Origin: Akkermansiaceae bacterium
Lineage (GTDB): Bacteria; Verrucomicrobiota; Verrucomicrobiia; Verrucomicrobiales; Akkermansiaceae
Assembly (NCBI GenBank): GCA_014379305.1
Contig: JACMMB010000359.1
Span: 1 to 6,153 of the forward strand
Direction: 5' to 3'
Length of the DNA stretch: 6,153 nucleotides
Shown here: one piece after another, positions 1-5,521 of the stretch
Layout of the letters: the number at the start of each line of letters is the position of its first letter
Numbering within the stretch: position 1 is the first letter of the stretch
The notes under the pieces: generated by a model
Told to the model about the DNA's origin: nothing
Database searches by the model: none
What the model saw: the letters and a program-made list of their open reading frames with translations, nothing else
Position numbers and translations under genes: made by a program

Positions 1-220
1 AGCACGTGAAGTTCTGTCCCGAGAAACTTCGCGCGCTCTGCCATGAAAGTCAGCGGACGCCGCACCGACAACCAGCCAGGAGCGGTGCGGACATCCGTTG
101 GTGAAATGGCGTGCCGTCCCGAGCCAGCCATTCCGGTATATGAAAGGAGTCCCAATCCCGACACTCGGGCGAAAGCGGCCGGAGCCGGCTTGCGGACCGC
201 CTCGAGTGCCAGGATTGGTG
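1..220. other. Hairpin-rich region downstream of mraZ, no recognised gene
   Basis: Four inverted repeats follow one another and cover nearly all of this stretch. Hairpin A pairs 1-13 with 25-37 (core GAAGTT/AACTTC). Hairpin B pairs 60-67 with 83-90 (CCGCACCG/CGGTGCGG, perfect) and is extended by 51-57 with 94-100. Hairpin C pairs 105-110 with 127-132 (AATGGC/GCCATT). Hairpin D pairs 152-158 with 212-218 (CCAATCC/GGATTGG) and 162-167 with 203-208 (CACTCG/CGAGTG), with equal 3-base gaps on both sides. A structured RNA, a long mraZ 3' UTR or leader of the next gene, or an intergenic repeat are all possible, and the transcribed strand is unclear. The minus strand is also open from an ATG at 233 to the left edge, but its 77 codons resemble nothing I know and have no ribosome-binding site. 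I matched no known RNA family. Confidence 0.4.
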
Positions 221-264
221 GGGTGAACAACATTGCTGCTGTTGGGTGTGTGGTGGGTGATGGT

Positions 265-717
265 TTAGAAAATGCCGAGATCGTCCTCGATCGGCATGTC
301 GCTCTCGTTGTTGAAGAGCGTTTCGAAATTCGGTTTGCTGCAGATGGCGAAGTAATTGCCGCGGCCGATCAGGACCACATCGGAGTCGGCGGCGATGGCG
401 GCCTTCTCGCTCATATCCTTCGGCACGGACAATTTGCCCTGGTCGTTGATGGTCGCCTCGTGGCTCAGCATCGCCAAACGGCCGAGCAGGGCATTTTTTT
501 CGGGTTGCGGTTTGGCACTTGCTTTGACAAGGTTAACCTTCTCCTCGTATGCGCCCTGATTAAGGACCTTGATCACCGGCACGTTATCCTCCTTTGAAAC
601 CATCAGAAAAAATGGCTCACCCGCTTCCAGCCGCCACGTTGACAAGACGGAGACCCGAAACTTCGGATCCATCTTGTAATGGTGAAAGCCTTTATAGCGT
701 TGGTCGGAACTGCTCAC
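265..717 (-). CDS. mraZ: MraZ-family transcriptional regulator
   Basis: MraZ is a ring-forming DNA-binding protein of the AbrB-like swapped-hairpin fold that controls the dcw (division and cell wall) operon and usually its own promoter. This 150-residue protein has the family's two-repeat layout and usual length. Repeat 1 (about residues 10-60) begins with YKMDPKFRVSV, a degenerate form of the DxKGRxxVP motif: the Gly is Phe and the Pro is Leu. Repeat 2 (about 85-135) begins with LSHEATINDQGKLSVP, close to consensus, followed by VVLIGRGNYFAIC, matching the usual 'vGq.n.FeiW' strand. The start is GTG with no visible Shine-Dalgarno; the next in-frame ATG (residue 16) would remove part of repeat 1. 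The normal neighbour rsmH is not recognisable in the 264 bases left of the stop, so this may be a dcw cluster with a long gap or an orphan copy. The opposite-strand frame over 43-597 is a shadow. Confidence 0.82.
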   Translation of the reverse strand: MSSSDQRYKGFHHYKMDPKFRVSVLSTWRLEAGEPFFLMVSKEDNVPVIKVLNQGAYEEKVNLVKASAKPQPEKNALLGRLAMLSHEATINDQGKLSVPKDMSEKAAIAADSDVVLIGRGNYFAICSKPNFETLFNNESDMPIEDDLGIF

Positions 718-1040
718 GGGATGGGCCGACTGGTGTGTCGACGTTCGGAAAGTACACTGAAGTACACTGGTCTAACAAGAAAATAGTTCAGGTTTTTTTA
801 TTTATTCGTATTTCATTCATTTTCAGCGGCTTAGTTGGCTAAAAAACATGGAATCGGAAAGCGTTTTCAGCGAAAATTCGATCAGAATCTCCGAAAACCG
901 CCCCATTCTTTTTAAAATAATCCCGATAATTTTCAAAAATTCGGGTGTGGTGTACGCGAAAACAGGCAATGGAGCATCGGTGTACTAAACCTTCAACGAT
1001 GCGGCTTGTTTTCGGCTGCCGGATAGTCAAGCTGAGGCCC
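718..1040. other. AT-rich divergent intergenic region between mraZ and the TPM gene
   Basis: This 323-base gap should hold the promoters of both divergent genes. It contains the decamer repeat at 750-769 on the mraZ side, then strongly AT-rich DNA from about 770 to 945. An imperfect inverted repeat, CCCGA...TCGGG with inner AATT pairing, spans 922-945. A GATAAT hexamer at 925-930 resembles a -10 box for the rightward gene, but I see no convincing -35 at the right distance. A rightward frame is open from GTG 945, yet residues before 1041 look non-coding. Confidence 0.5.
750..769 (-). promoter_or_regulatory. 10-bp tandem repeat upstream of mraZ, candidate MraZ operator
   Basis: AAGTACACTG occurs twice head to tail with no spacer (750-759 and 760-769); on the mraZ strand it reads CAGTGTACTT twice. 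It lies 33-52 bases before the GTG start. Characterised MraZ proteins bind short direct repeats with a 10-bp period (TGGGN plus 5 bases in E. coli, AAAGTG-type boxes in mollicutes), so copies one helical turn apart beside an mraZ gene suggest autoregulation. The repeated word itself differs from the E. coli box, and only two clear copies are present. Function is inferred. Confidence 0.4.
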
Positions 1041-1808
1041 GTGAGCAATGGCCTGCGATATTTGGCGACCGGCATGGTGGCCGCTTTCATGGCCCTGCCC
1101 TGCTTCGGCCAGCCAAACCTGGACGAGACCGCCAGTAAGGAATTTCCCAAGGCGCCTCCCAACGGCGTGCTCGATGTGACCCGCTTTTTGAGCCGGGACT
1201 CGAAAGCGCTCCACGAAATCAGCGATTCCATCCAGAAATTGGCGCAAGACCACGATTTCCACATCTATTTGGTGATCGAGCCGGTGCTGATCGCCACTAC
1301 TCCCCAGGAATTAGCAGCGGATTACCGACAGGCATGGCTTCCTGGCGGCAATGGCCTTGTCATCGTCTTTGAGGCCGACAGCCGGCGGATGGGGATCGGG
1401 CAGGACATCACCGGCGATGTTACCGACCCTGGCAATCCGGCGCGGGTGCCGGCCTTCGAAACCGCGGCGATCCTGCAAAAGGTATATGCCGCGGTGAATC
1501 CAACGGAGGCACCGGAGGCTTATCTGAAAGCGTTTGTCGGCAATCTGACCGGCGAATTTGGAACTTATTTCGTTCATCGCAATACTCCCCCGCCCTCGGC
1601 CCGGTCGGTGAAAACCGTGCTGGTCATTGTGGGAACCATTTCCCTGTTGGGCTTGGGTGCGATTGGAGTCGGCAGCATGTTGCGTCATTCCGGCATGCAC
1701 GGCCCGCGCAGTTTCCGCTTTCCAAAAGTTGACCGCCCCGAGCGCCTCGCCGCTCCCTGCGGCGCAGCCGTCACCTCCCGGCGCTTTGCCCTGAAGCCGC
1801 GGGCCTGA
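1041..1808 (+). CDS. Exported TPM-domain protein with C-terminal membrane anchor
   Basis: From GTG 1041 this is a 255-residue protein. Residues 1-23 form a signal peptide (one Arg, then a hydrophobic run ending ALPCFG before QPN). Residues about 40-180 look like a TPM domain (TPM_phosphatase, Psb32/YgcG type): an N-terminal LDVTRFLSRDS segment in place of the usual 'v.D.agvLs', then IYLVIEP, a Trp near residue 99, GGNGLVIVFEADSRRMGIG, and a helical C-terminal half. One membrane span follows at about 192-214 (VKTVLVIVGTISLLGLG) and a short basic tail. The domain should be extracytoplasmic. TPM proteins have been linked to photosystem II repair and phosphatase activity, but no substrate can be assigned here. 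I chose GTG 1041 because it gives a normal signal peptide and has GAGG at 1034-1037, though with only 3 bases of spacing. The frame is also open from GTG 945 and ATG 999, which would add an unlikely long hydrophilic N-terminus; ATG 1074 would cut into the signal. The nuclease gene starts 137 bases downstream. Confidence 0.7.
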   Translation: MSNGLRYLATGMVAAFMALPCFGQPNLDETASKEFPKAPPNGVLDVTRFLSRDSKALHEISDSIQKLAQDHDFHIYLVIEPVLIATTPQELAADYRQAWLPGGNGLVIVFEADSRRMGIGQDITGDVTDPGNPARVPAFETAAILQKVYAAVNPTEAPEAYLKAFVGNLTGEFGTYFVHRNTPPPSARSVKTVLVIVGTISLLGLGAIGVGSMLRHSGMHGPRSFRFPKVDRPERLAAPCGAAVTSRRFALKPRA

Positions 1809-1945
1809 ATCAAGGAGTTGGACATCTTACCAATCCACGCGTACTGACTCGTTCTTCCCCGCTGGTTTCCCGATTCTCGGGATTCCGAAATCATTCTCCT
1901 CTTTCTGGTCTCTGGTCTCGGGTCTCTGCCATCTCTAATTTTCCC

Positions 1946-2995
1946 ATGATCCGCCGCCTCTCTGCATTCGTTCTCTTCCTCGCATGCGCAGGCCATGTCT
2001 TCGGTTATGGAAATGCCGGCCACCAGACGATTGGCACGATCGCGGAGAAATATCTCGAAGGCAGCCGCGCGTTGGAGGAAGTCCGCAAGCTCCTTCACAA
2101 GGATGAAGGTCTTGACCGCGCCGCAACTTGGATGGATCGCGCGAAGCTGCCAGACAAGTATCTCACCAATGAAATGAAGGACCTGGTCGCGAATAATCCC
2201 GACAGCCATTCCTTTCATTATTGCGACGTCCCCTTTCAGCAAAAGGTCTATCGCGATGGCGCCACCGGAACCAACGCGCATGACATCGTCCATGTGATGG
2301 AAATCTGCATCAAGGTTCTGCAAGCGCCCGATGACAACGGTGACAATCCGTTGAAGATCCACAAGCGCGTTGCCTTGATGATGCTCGCCCATCTCGTCGG
2401 CGACCTTCATCAGCCACTGCATGTCGGTTGCAGTTATGTCGATGCCGACAATCATTTTGTCGATCCGGACACCGGTGCCAAGGGCCAGGAGGATGCGGGC
2501 GGGAACTACTTCCACATCAAGCAACGCAAGGGGATTGCGCTCCATGGCTACTGGGATACCCAGACCGTGAAGATGGCCCGCGATCATCTCCTTAAAAAGA
2601 TACCACCCACCGAAGACTCCGCTCCCGAAGAACCCGCCTCGAAAGATCCCGCTGTCGAAGTCGCCGCTGTTAGAGATTTTTCTACCGCACTGATGAAGGC
2701 GCATCCCCGGCAGTCCGAGTGGATTGGCAAAGGGCCTGTCGATACCTGGCCGGTGCAATGGGCGACTGAATCCATTGTCCTGTCGAAAATTTGTTTCGAA
2801 TGCATCACACCGAGTGACCGCTTTCTGGTGCCAAAGGATGACAAGCACCCGGATCGCGAAGAACACTTCGAATGGGTCATCACCCTGCCGTCCGATTATC
2901 CGGTCAAGTCGCGCGATGTCGTCGAAGTGGAATTATCGAAAGCCGGTTATCGTCTCGCCGCTTTGTTGAAAACGATTTGGCCGGATAAGAAATGA
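1946..2995 (+). CDS. Secreted S1/P1-family zinc nuclease
   Basis: S1/P1 nucleases are trinuclear-zinc enzymes that cut single-stranded DNA and RNA and can remove 3' phosphates. This 349-residue protein has a signal peptide (residues 1-20, MIRRLSAFVLFLACAGHVFG) and then the family ligands in order: GH at 25-26, D64 in TWMD, H91 in SFHYCDVP, H149, D153 and H159 in HLVGDLHQPLH, and H200 and D204 in LHGYWD. The spacings H149-D153-H159 and H200-D204 equal those of P1 (116/120/126 and 149/153). DAGGNYFH at 183-190 is the conserved 'D.GGN' turn. The predicted mature N-terminus is Tyr21, where the family has a Trp whose backbone binds zinc; Tyr21 to H26 keeps the normal 5-residue spacing. The protein is longer than fungal P1, partly through an acidic Pro/Glu-rich insertion at about 219-238. 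ATG 1946 gives an ideal signal peptide but has no Shine-Dalgarno. It should act in the periplasm or outside, perhaps in nucleic-acid scavenging. Confidence 0.9.
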   Translation: MIRRLSAFVLFLACAGHVFGYGNAGHQTIGTIAEKYLEGSRALEEVRKLLHKDEGLDRAATWMDRAKLPDKYLTNEMKDLVANNPDSHSFHYCDVPFQQKVYRDGATGTNAHDIVHVMEICIKVLQAPDDNGDNPLKIHKRVALMMLAHLVGDLHQPLHVGCSYVDADNHFVDPDTGAKGQEDAGGNYFHIKQRKGIALHGYWDTQTVKMARDHLLKKIPPTEDSAPEEPASKDPAVEVAAVRDFSTALMKAHPRQSEWIGKGPVDTWPVQWATESIVLSKICFECITPSDRFLVPKDDKHPDREEHFEWVITLPSDYPVKSRDVVEVELSKAGYRLAALLKTIWPDKK

Positions 2996-3004
2996 GTGAC
3001 AGGA

Positions 3005-3029
3005 GGCCTGGAGCATCTTGCTCCAGGCC
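3005..3029. terminator. Perfect 10-bp hairpin after the nuclease gene
   Basis: GGCCTGGAGC (3005-3014) pairs perfectly with GCTCCAGGCC (3020-3029) around the loop ATCTT, starting 9 bases after the nuclease stop codon. No T-tract follows, so it is not a textbook Rho-independent terminator. It may stabilise or end the transcript, or simply be one unit of the palindrome cluster that continues to 3100. Confidence 0.5.
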
Positions 3030-3100
3030 GTTGCCGCGGGCGTCTCGCCCCGGGTGACGCGTAGGCCCGAGTCACAGGCCGCGTAAGGGGCTTGCTCCCG
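3005..3100. repeat. Cluster of REP-like intergenic palindromes
   Basis: Three short palindromes lie side by side between the nuclease and higB: 3005-3029 (perfect, 10 bp), 3038-3050 (GGGCG-tct-CGCCC), and 3087-3099 (GGGG-cttgc-TCCC). The first and third share the exact word CTTGCTCC (3017-3024 and 3091-3098). Dense GC-rich palindromes confined to a gene gap resemble repetitive extragenic palindromes. No REP-associated transposase is in the window, and copy number elsewhere cannot be seen. Confidence 0.45.
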
Positions 3101-3137
3101 ATTCGCGTTGCGAACCCAACTCACTTCATTTTCCTGC

Positions 3138-3166
3138 TTGAAATCATTACCAAATTCGGCAATTTT
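3138..3166 (+). promoter_or_regulatory. Candidate higBA promoter and operator
   Basis: TTGAAA at 3138-3143 matches five of six bases of a -35 box. A weak -10 (AATTTT, 3161-3166) follows after 17 bases. Overlapping it is a palindrome, AAATT-CGGC-AATTT (3152-3165), ending 10 bases before the higB start. HigA-type antitoxins bind palindromes over their own promoter, so this is the best operator candidate by position. The -10 match is poor and the assignment is inferred. Confidence 0.3.
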
Positions 3167-3175
3167 TCTCTGCAA

Positions 3176-3457
3176 GTGATCGAGACCTTCATCTGCAAGG
3201 AGACCTCCAAAGTTTTCCATGGGGAATACTCCCGGAAATTCCCCGGGGACATCCAGCCCCGGGCGCTGATGAGACTCCGGCAACTTCACCGCATTATTGC
3301 CATCGACCAACTCCGTCAACCACCTTCCAACCGCCTCGAATCACTCTCCGGCAATCTCAAGGGATTCTGGAGTATCCGCATCAACCAACAATGGCGTGTC
3401 ACCTTCCGCTGGAAAGACGGCAACGCCACAGACGTACAGATCATCGACTATCACTGA
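3176..3457 (+). CDS. higB: HigB-type toxin (RelE superfamily mRNA endonuclease)
   Basis: HigB toxins are small RelE-fold ribonucleases that cleave mRNA on the ribosome and are neutralised by HigA. From GTG 3176 the protein is 93 residues, the family's usual size, and starts with IETFICKETSKVFHGEY, matching the usual 'i.sf..k.l..ff..g' opening. IQPRALMRLRQLHRI (26-40) is the central helix. The core RLESLSGNLKGFWSIRIN (53-70) and QQWRVTFRWKDG (71-82) carry the conserved basic and aromatic positions, including R68, W73, R74 and R78, and the protein ends in the typical DYH. The frame is open back to 3092, but the extra 28 residues resemble no HigB N-terminus, so I prefer the GTG, which has no Shine-Dalgarno. 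The antitoxin gene begins 9 bases after the stop, toxin first, the normal higBA order. Confidence 0.9.
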   Translation: MIETFICKETSKVFHGEYSRKFPGDIQPRALMRLRQLHRIIAIDQLRQPPSNRLESLSGNLKGFWSIRINQQWRVTFRWKDGNATDVQIIDYH

Positions 3458-3466
3458 GCCACCGCC

Positions 3467-3772
3467 ATGAAAAAGAAACCGCAACTCATCCCGCTCCTCA
3501 ACTTCTTCGCCGAAACGCTCCGCGAAACGCTTGAGGACTCGGGCCTGTCCCAAGCGGAAATTGCCCGCCGCTGTGGAATTCCCGCGCCCCATCTCACTCA
3601 GATGAAACAGGGCAAGCGCCGCTGCACGCCGGAATACGACCTGCGCCTGAGCTGCTTCTTCGGCATCACCCCCGGGATGTGGATGAATCTCCAACTCGAC
3701 TACGAATTCATGCGCGCCGATCGCGAAAAGGGTGAAGCCATCCGCAAGGAAGTGCATCCGTGTGCGGCGTGA
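3467..3772 (+). CDS. higA: HigA-type antitoxin (XRE-family HTH)
   Basis: This 101-residue protein should bind and inhibit the upstream HigB and repress the shared promoter. Residues about 28-52 form a Cro/CI-type helix-turn-helix (LSQAEIARRCGIPAPHLTQM, then KQGKRR), followed by the conserved HigA segment TPEYDLRLSCFFGITPGMWMNLQLDYE at about 54-80. Length and motif order are typical of chromosomal HigA. It starts with ATG 9 bases after higB, implying coupled translation. It ends in EVHPCAA, close to the common HigA ending. Every expected region is present and the pair looks intact. The leftward frame over 3341-3757 is its shadow. Confidence 0.92.
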   Translation: MKKKPQLIPLLNFFAETLRETLEDSGLSQAEIARRCGIPAPHLTQMKQGKRRCTPEYDLRLSCFFGITPGMWMNLQLDYEFMRADREKGEAIRKEVHPCAA

Positions 3773-3790
3773 TGCTATGGAAATGTTGAA

Positions 3791-4069
3791 ATGCGAAACC
3801 TGATCCCATTTAGCGGATTATCTACAGTCTCCGCAACCCATGCGGATGCGATAAAATGCGATCTAATCAGTTTTCCCAAGGAATAGAAAATTCCGGAAAA
3901 TGAGGAGTCAGGAAAAATTCTTTTGGCGTGGGAGGATACCAACGTGGGAGAAAAATACGTCCGTTTCAGATTAAGGGACTTAGGAAAGGTGAAGCTTGTT
4001 GTGGATGGAAAGGTCAATGGAATCGATGTCACCCTCTACGATCTATTTTTTCCGATCATCATGAGCTAG
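3791..4069 (+). pseudogene. Small unrecognised reading frame interrupted by one TAG
   Basis: Eighteen bases after higA, and in its reading frame, ATG 3791 opens a 31-codon stretch (MRNLIPFSGLSTVSATHADA, then 11 more residues) ending at TAG 3884-3886. The same frame then stays open for 60 codons to a second TAG at 4067-4069. The second part reads like a folded protein: ILLAWEDTNVGEKYVRFRLR, then alternating strand-like segments VKLVVDGKVNGIDVTLYDLF. Bases are AT-richer than in higBA. It may be a small gene broken by a nonsense mutation, or only the distal part may be used: GGAGG at 3931-3935 sits 8 bases before an in-frame GTG at 3944, giving 41 residues. I do not recognise the family; an immunity-like or transferred small protein is only a guess. 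The opposite strand is also open over 3775-4032, so coding on that strand cannot be excluded, though it looks less protein-like. Confidence 0.35.
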
Positions 4070-4811
4070 AGCGCGAGGACATCTTAAGATTTAGATAACG
4101 CCGATGGGATAATGAAGGTTCAACTCTCTCATGCCCGTGCCCGGGGCGGCAGTTCTCTGGAAGCAGTGACCGCGTCCGACCAACCCCCATTTCCCCGCCC
4201 TCTGGTCCTCTCATGAGCTTTCTCAACGGCCTTCACCCCAAAAGCAATTTCCTAGCAATAAGAATGGCCTTTCGATTCGATACGGGGCAAGTGTCTCAGG
4301 TGGCTCCGAAGATTTTTCTGAATTCGACTTGCCTACTACTTTTCTCCTGATAGTTGGCTAACAGATTTGCATTTGCCAAATCGAATCAATGCACCTAGCG
4401 CCCCGAGCCGCCTGTGGATTTCGTCATTTTACACTTGGGCTAGCTGTCGATATTTTGAGTCACGGTTTCCGATGGATTCTTCACAAGTGCATTTCCTGCC
4501 GGGACTGGGAAAAATAGGAGGGCGTGTTTCACATGCCCATATTCATTCCGCCCCACCGATCTTCCGATTCTCCACCATCCGCTCGGCTTTGTGAGCAAGT
4601 TCGCCTCCAGTCATTGGGTGCGATCGAGAGGTATCCATCACATTGGCCCCGCTGGGCAAACGGCATCGGCATCGCTTCGTCGTCGGCCCTTGCCGCTCTC
4701 ATGCGGCTGCTTGATCGACTATACCAGAACACTGCCGATGTGATAAAAACACTTTTGCCCAGTCGATTCGCGAATGGGTAAGAACACAAACGAACAACAA
4801 AAATACAATAA
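4070..4811. other. 742-base region without a convincing gene
   Basis: No frame here has a recognisable protein. A pyrimidine-rich, GC-rich block spans about 4120-4215. A small inverted repeat GATTTG-catttgc-CAAATC lies at 4364-4382. The part from about 4540 to 4740 is more GC-rich. There a leftward frame, ATG 4638 to stop 4543, encodes 31 residues ending MTGGELAHKAERMVENRK plus a short tail; it could be a remnant or chance. Overlapping open frames on both strands at 4524-4906 look like low-information shadows. The last 60 bases before the PEP-CTERM gene are AT-rich and probably hold its promoter. Confidence 0.45.
4766..4775. promoter_or_regulatory. 10-bp palindrome upstream of the PEP-CTERM gene
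   Basis: ATTCGCGAAT is a perfect palindrome ending 36 bases before the ATG at 4812, within the presumed promoter region. CCCA (4758-4761) and TGGG (4775-4778) flank it as a wider, asymmetric inverted repeat. Position suggests an operator, but no regulator can be named and a 10-bp palindrome may be chance. Confidence 0.2.
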
Positions 4812-5420
4812 ATGAAAATCACATCATTCCAACATGGGAGACTGAACTTCAGATCTCCATTCGTAGCAGCAGCCATCGGCCTATTCGCATTATCCAGTTC
4901 CGCCAAAGCGGTCGTTACTATTACCTTTAGTCAGGTTGGTAGCGATGTGCATGGAGTGTTGAGCGGGAGTTTGATACTGCCAACGACGTCGATATTGGGT
5001 CCGATTAACACGGGTTTATCGTATCTTACGGGAAATACCGGGGAACTGTTCGCTATGACGGGTTCGTTCTATGGGGGCGACACGGGTGTGTTTAGTCCGG
5101 GAACGGGATTGAATGCAACGCCGACCCTCGTGCTGGGGGATCTGGCTGTTTCGGGGAAAGGGTTTGGATACGGTACTGCCGTTGTGTACTGGGGGGAGAG
5201 CTTGGGCAGTTCCCCGGGTGTTATCACGCCAACGGGAGCTTATGTGTGGTCGGGACAAACTCTGGCTGAGATAGGGTTGGGATCGGTGGGGACACAGACG
5301 GTTTACACGACTGCTGGCGGTGGGGACACCATCCTGTTCACCACAGTGCCAGAACCTAGCTCGCTGATACTGGGTGGCTTGGGTATCGCGGGTGCCCTTC
5401 TTCGCCGCCGCCGCGCCTGA
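4812..5420 (+). CDS. PEP-CTERM sorting-domain protein, secreted, unknown function
   Basis: PEP-CTERM proteins are exported by Sec, then recognised at their C-terminus and processed by an exosortase for release or surface attachment, often with exopolysaccharide. This 202-residue protein has a signal peptide (residues 1-33, ending LFALSSSAKA). A Gly/Ser/Thr-rich, Cys-free, mostly beta-like region follows (about 34-178), beginning VTITFSQVGSDVHGVLSGSL. The sorting tail is VPEPSS at 179-184, a hydrophobic span to 197, and RRRRA at the end. The middle region belongs to no family I can name. ATG 4812 is preceded by A-rich DNA without a Shine-Dalgarno. It appears monocistronic: 742 bases without a gene lie upstream and a strong hairpin follows the stop. 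The exosortase is not in the window. Confidence 0.85.
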   Translation: MKITSFQHGRLNFRSPFVAAAIGLFALSSSAKAVVTITFSQVGSDVHGVLSGSLILPTTSILGPINTGLSYLTGNTGELFAMTGSFYGGDTGVFSPGTGLNATPTLVLGDLAVSGKGFGYGTAVVYWGESLGSSPGVITPTGAYVWSGQTLAEIGLGSVGTQTVYTTAGGGDTILFTTVPEPSSLILGGLGIAGALLRRRRA

Positions 5421-5433
5421 GGAGTGACGGTGT

Positions 5434-5464
5434 ATTTTCCCACTCGAATTTCGGGTGGGAAAAT
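5434..5464 (+). terminator. Terminator-like hairpin after the PEP-CTERM gene
   Basis: A 13-bp stem pairs ATTTTCCCACTCG (5434-5446) with CGGGTGGGAAAAT (5452-5464), with one T-G wobble and the loop AATTT, beginning 13 bases after the stop codon. The A/T-rich outer arm is built into the stem, so on either strand the end of the stem is T-rich or A-rich. This is compatible with a terminator, possibly bidirectional, although no separate T-tract follows. Confidence 0.6.
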
Positions 5465-5521
5465 GGTTGTCAAGCTACTCCCGCAACGGACCGCAGGGAC
5501 TTGGATGCGTTTGGATTCAAA

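Noticed and set aside
16..123. GTCCCGAG at 16-23 and 116-123, exactly 100 bases apart
   Set aside because: An 8-base word with no further copies at this period; treated as chance, and no CRISPR-like array exists.
43..597. Rightward open frame of 184 codons
   Set aside because: It overlaps mraZ antisense and crosses the hairpin region; its composition is low-information, while the opposite strand has clear MraZ motifs.
839..1700. Three leftward frames (839-1264, 993-1262, 1311-1700)
   Set aside because: Antisense shadows of the TPM gene, without recognisable motifs.
1685..2866. Leftward open frame of 393 codons, longer than the gene on the other strand
   Set aside because: It is antisense to the nuclease, whose strand carries a signal peptide and all zinc ligands with correct spacing. 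The leftward frame shows no domain.
3092..3175. In-frame upstream extension of higB
   Set aside because: The 28 added residues do not match HigB N-termini, and they cover the likely promoter and palindrome.
4126..4703. CTCTCATG at 4126-4133, 4208-4215 and 4696-4703
   Set aside because: Flanks differ and spacing is irregular; not enough to call an insertion-site duplication or repeat element.
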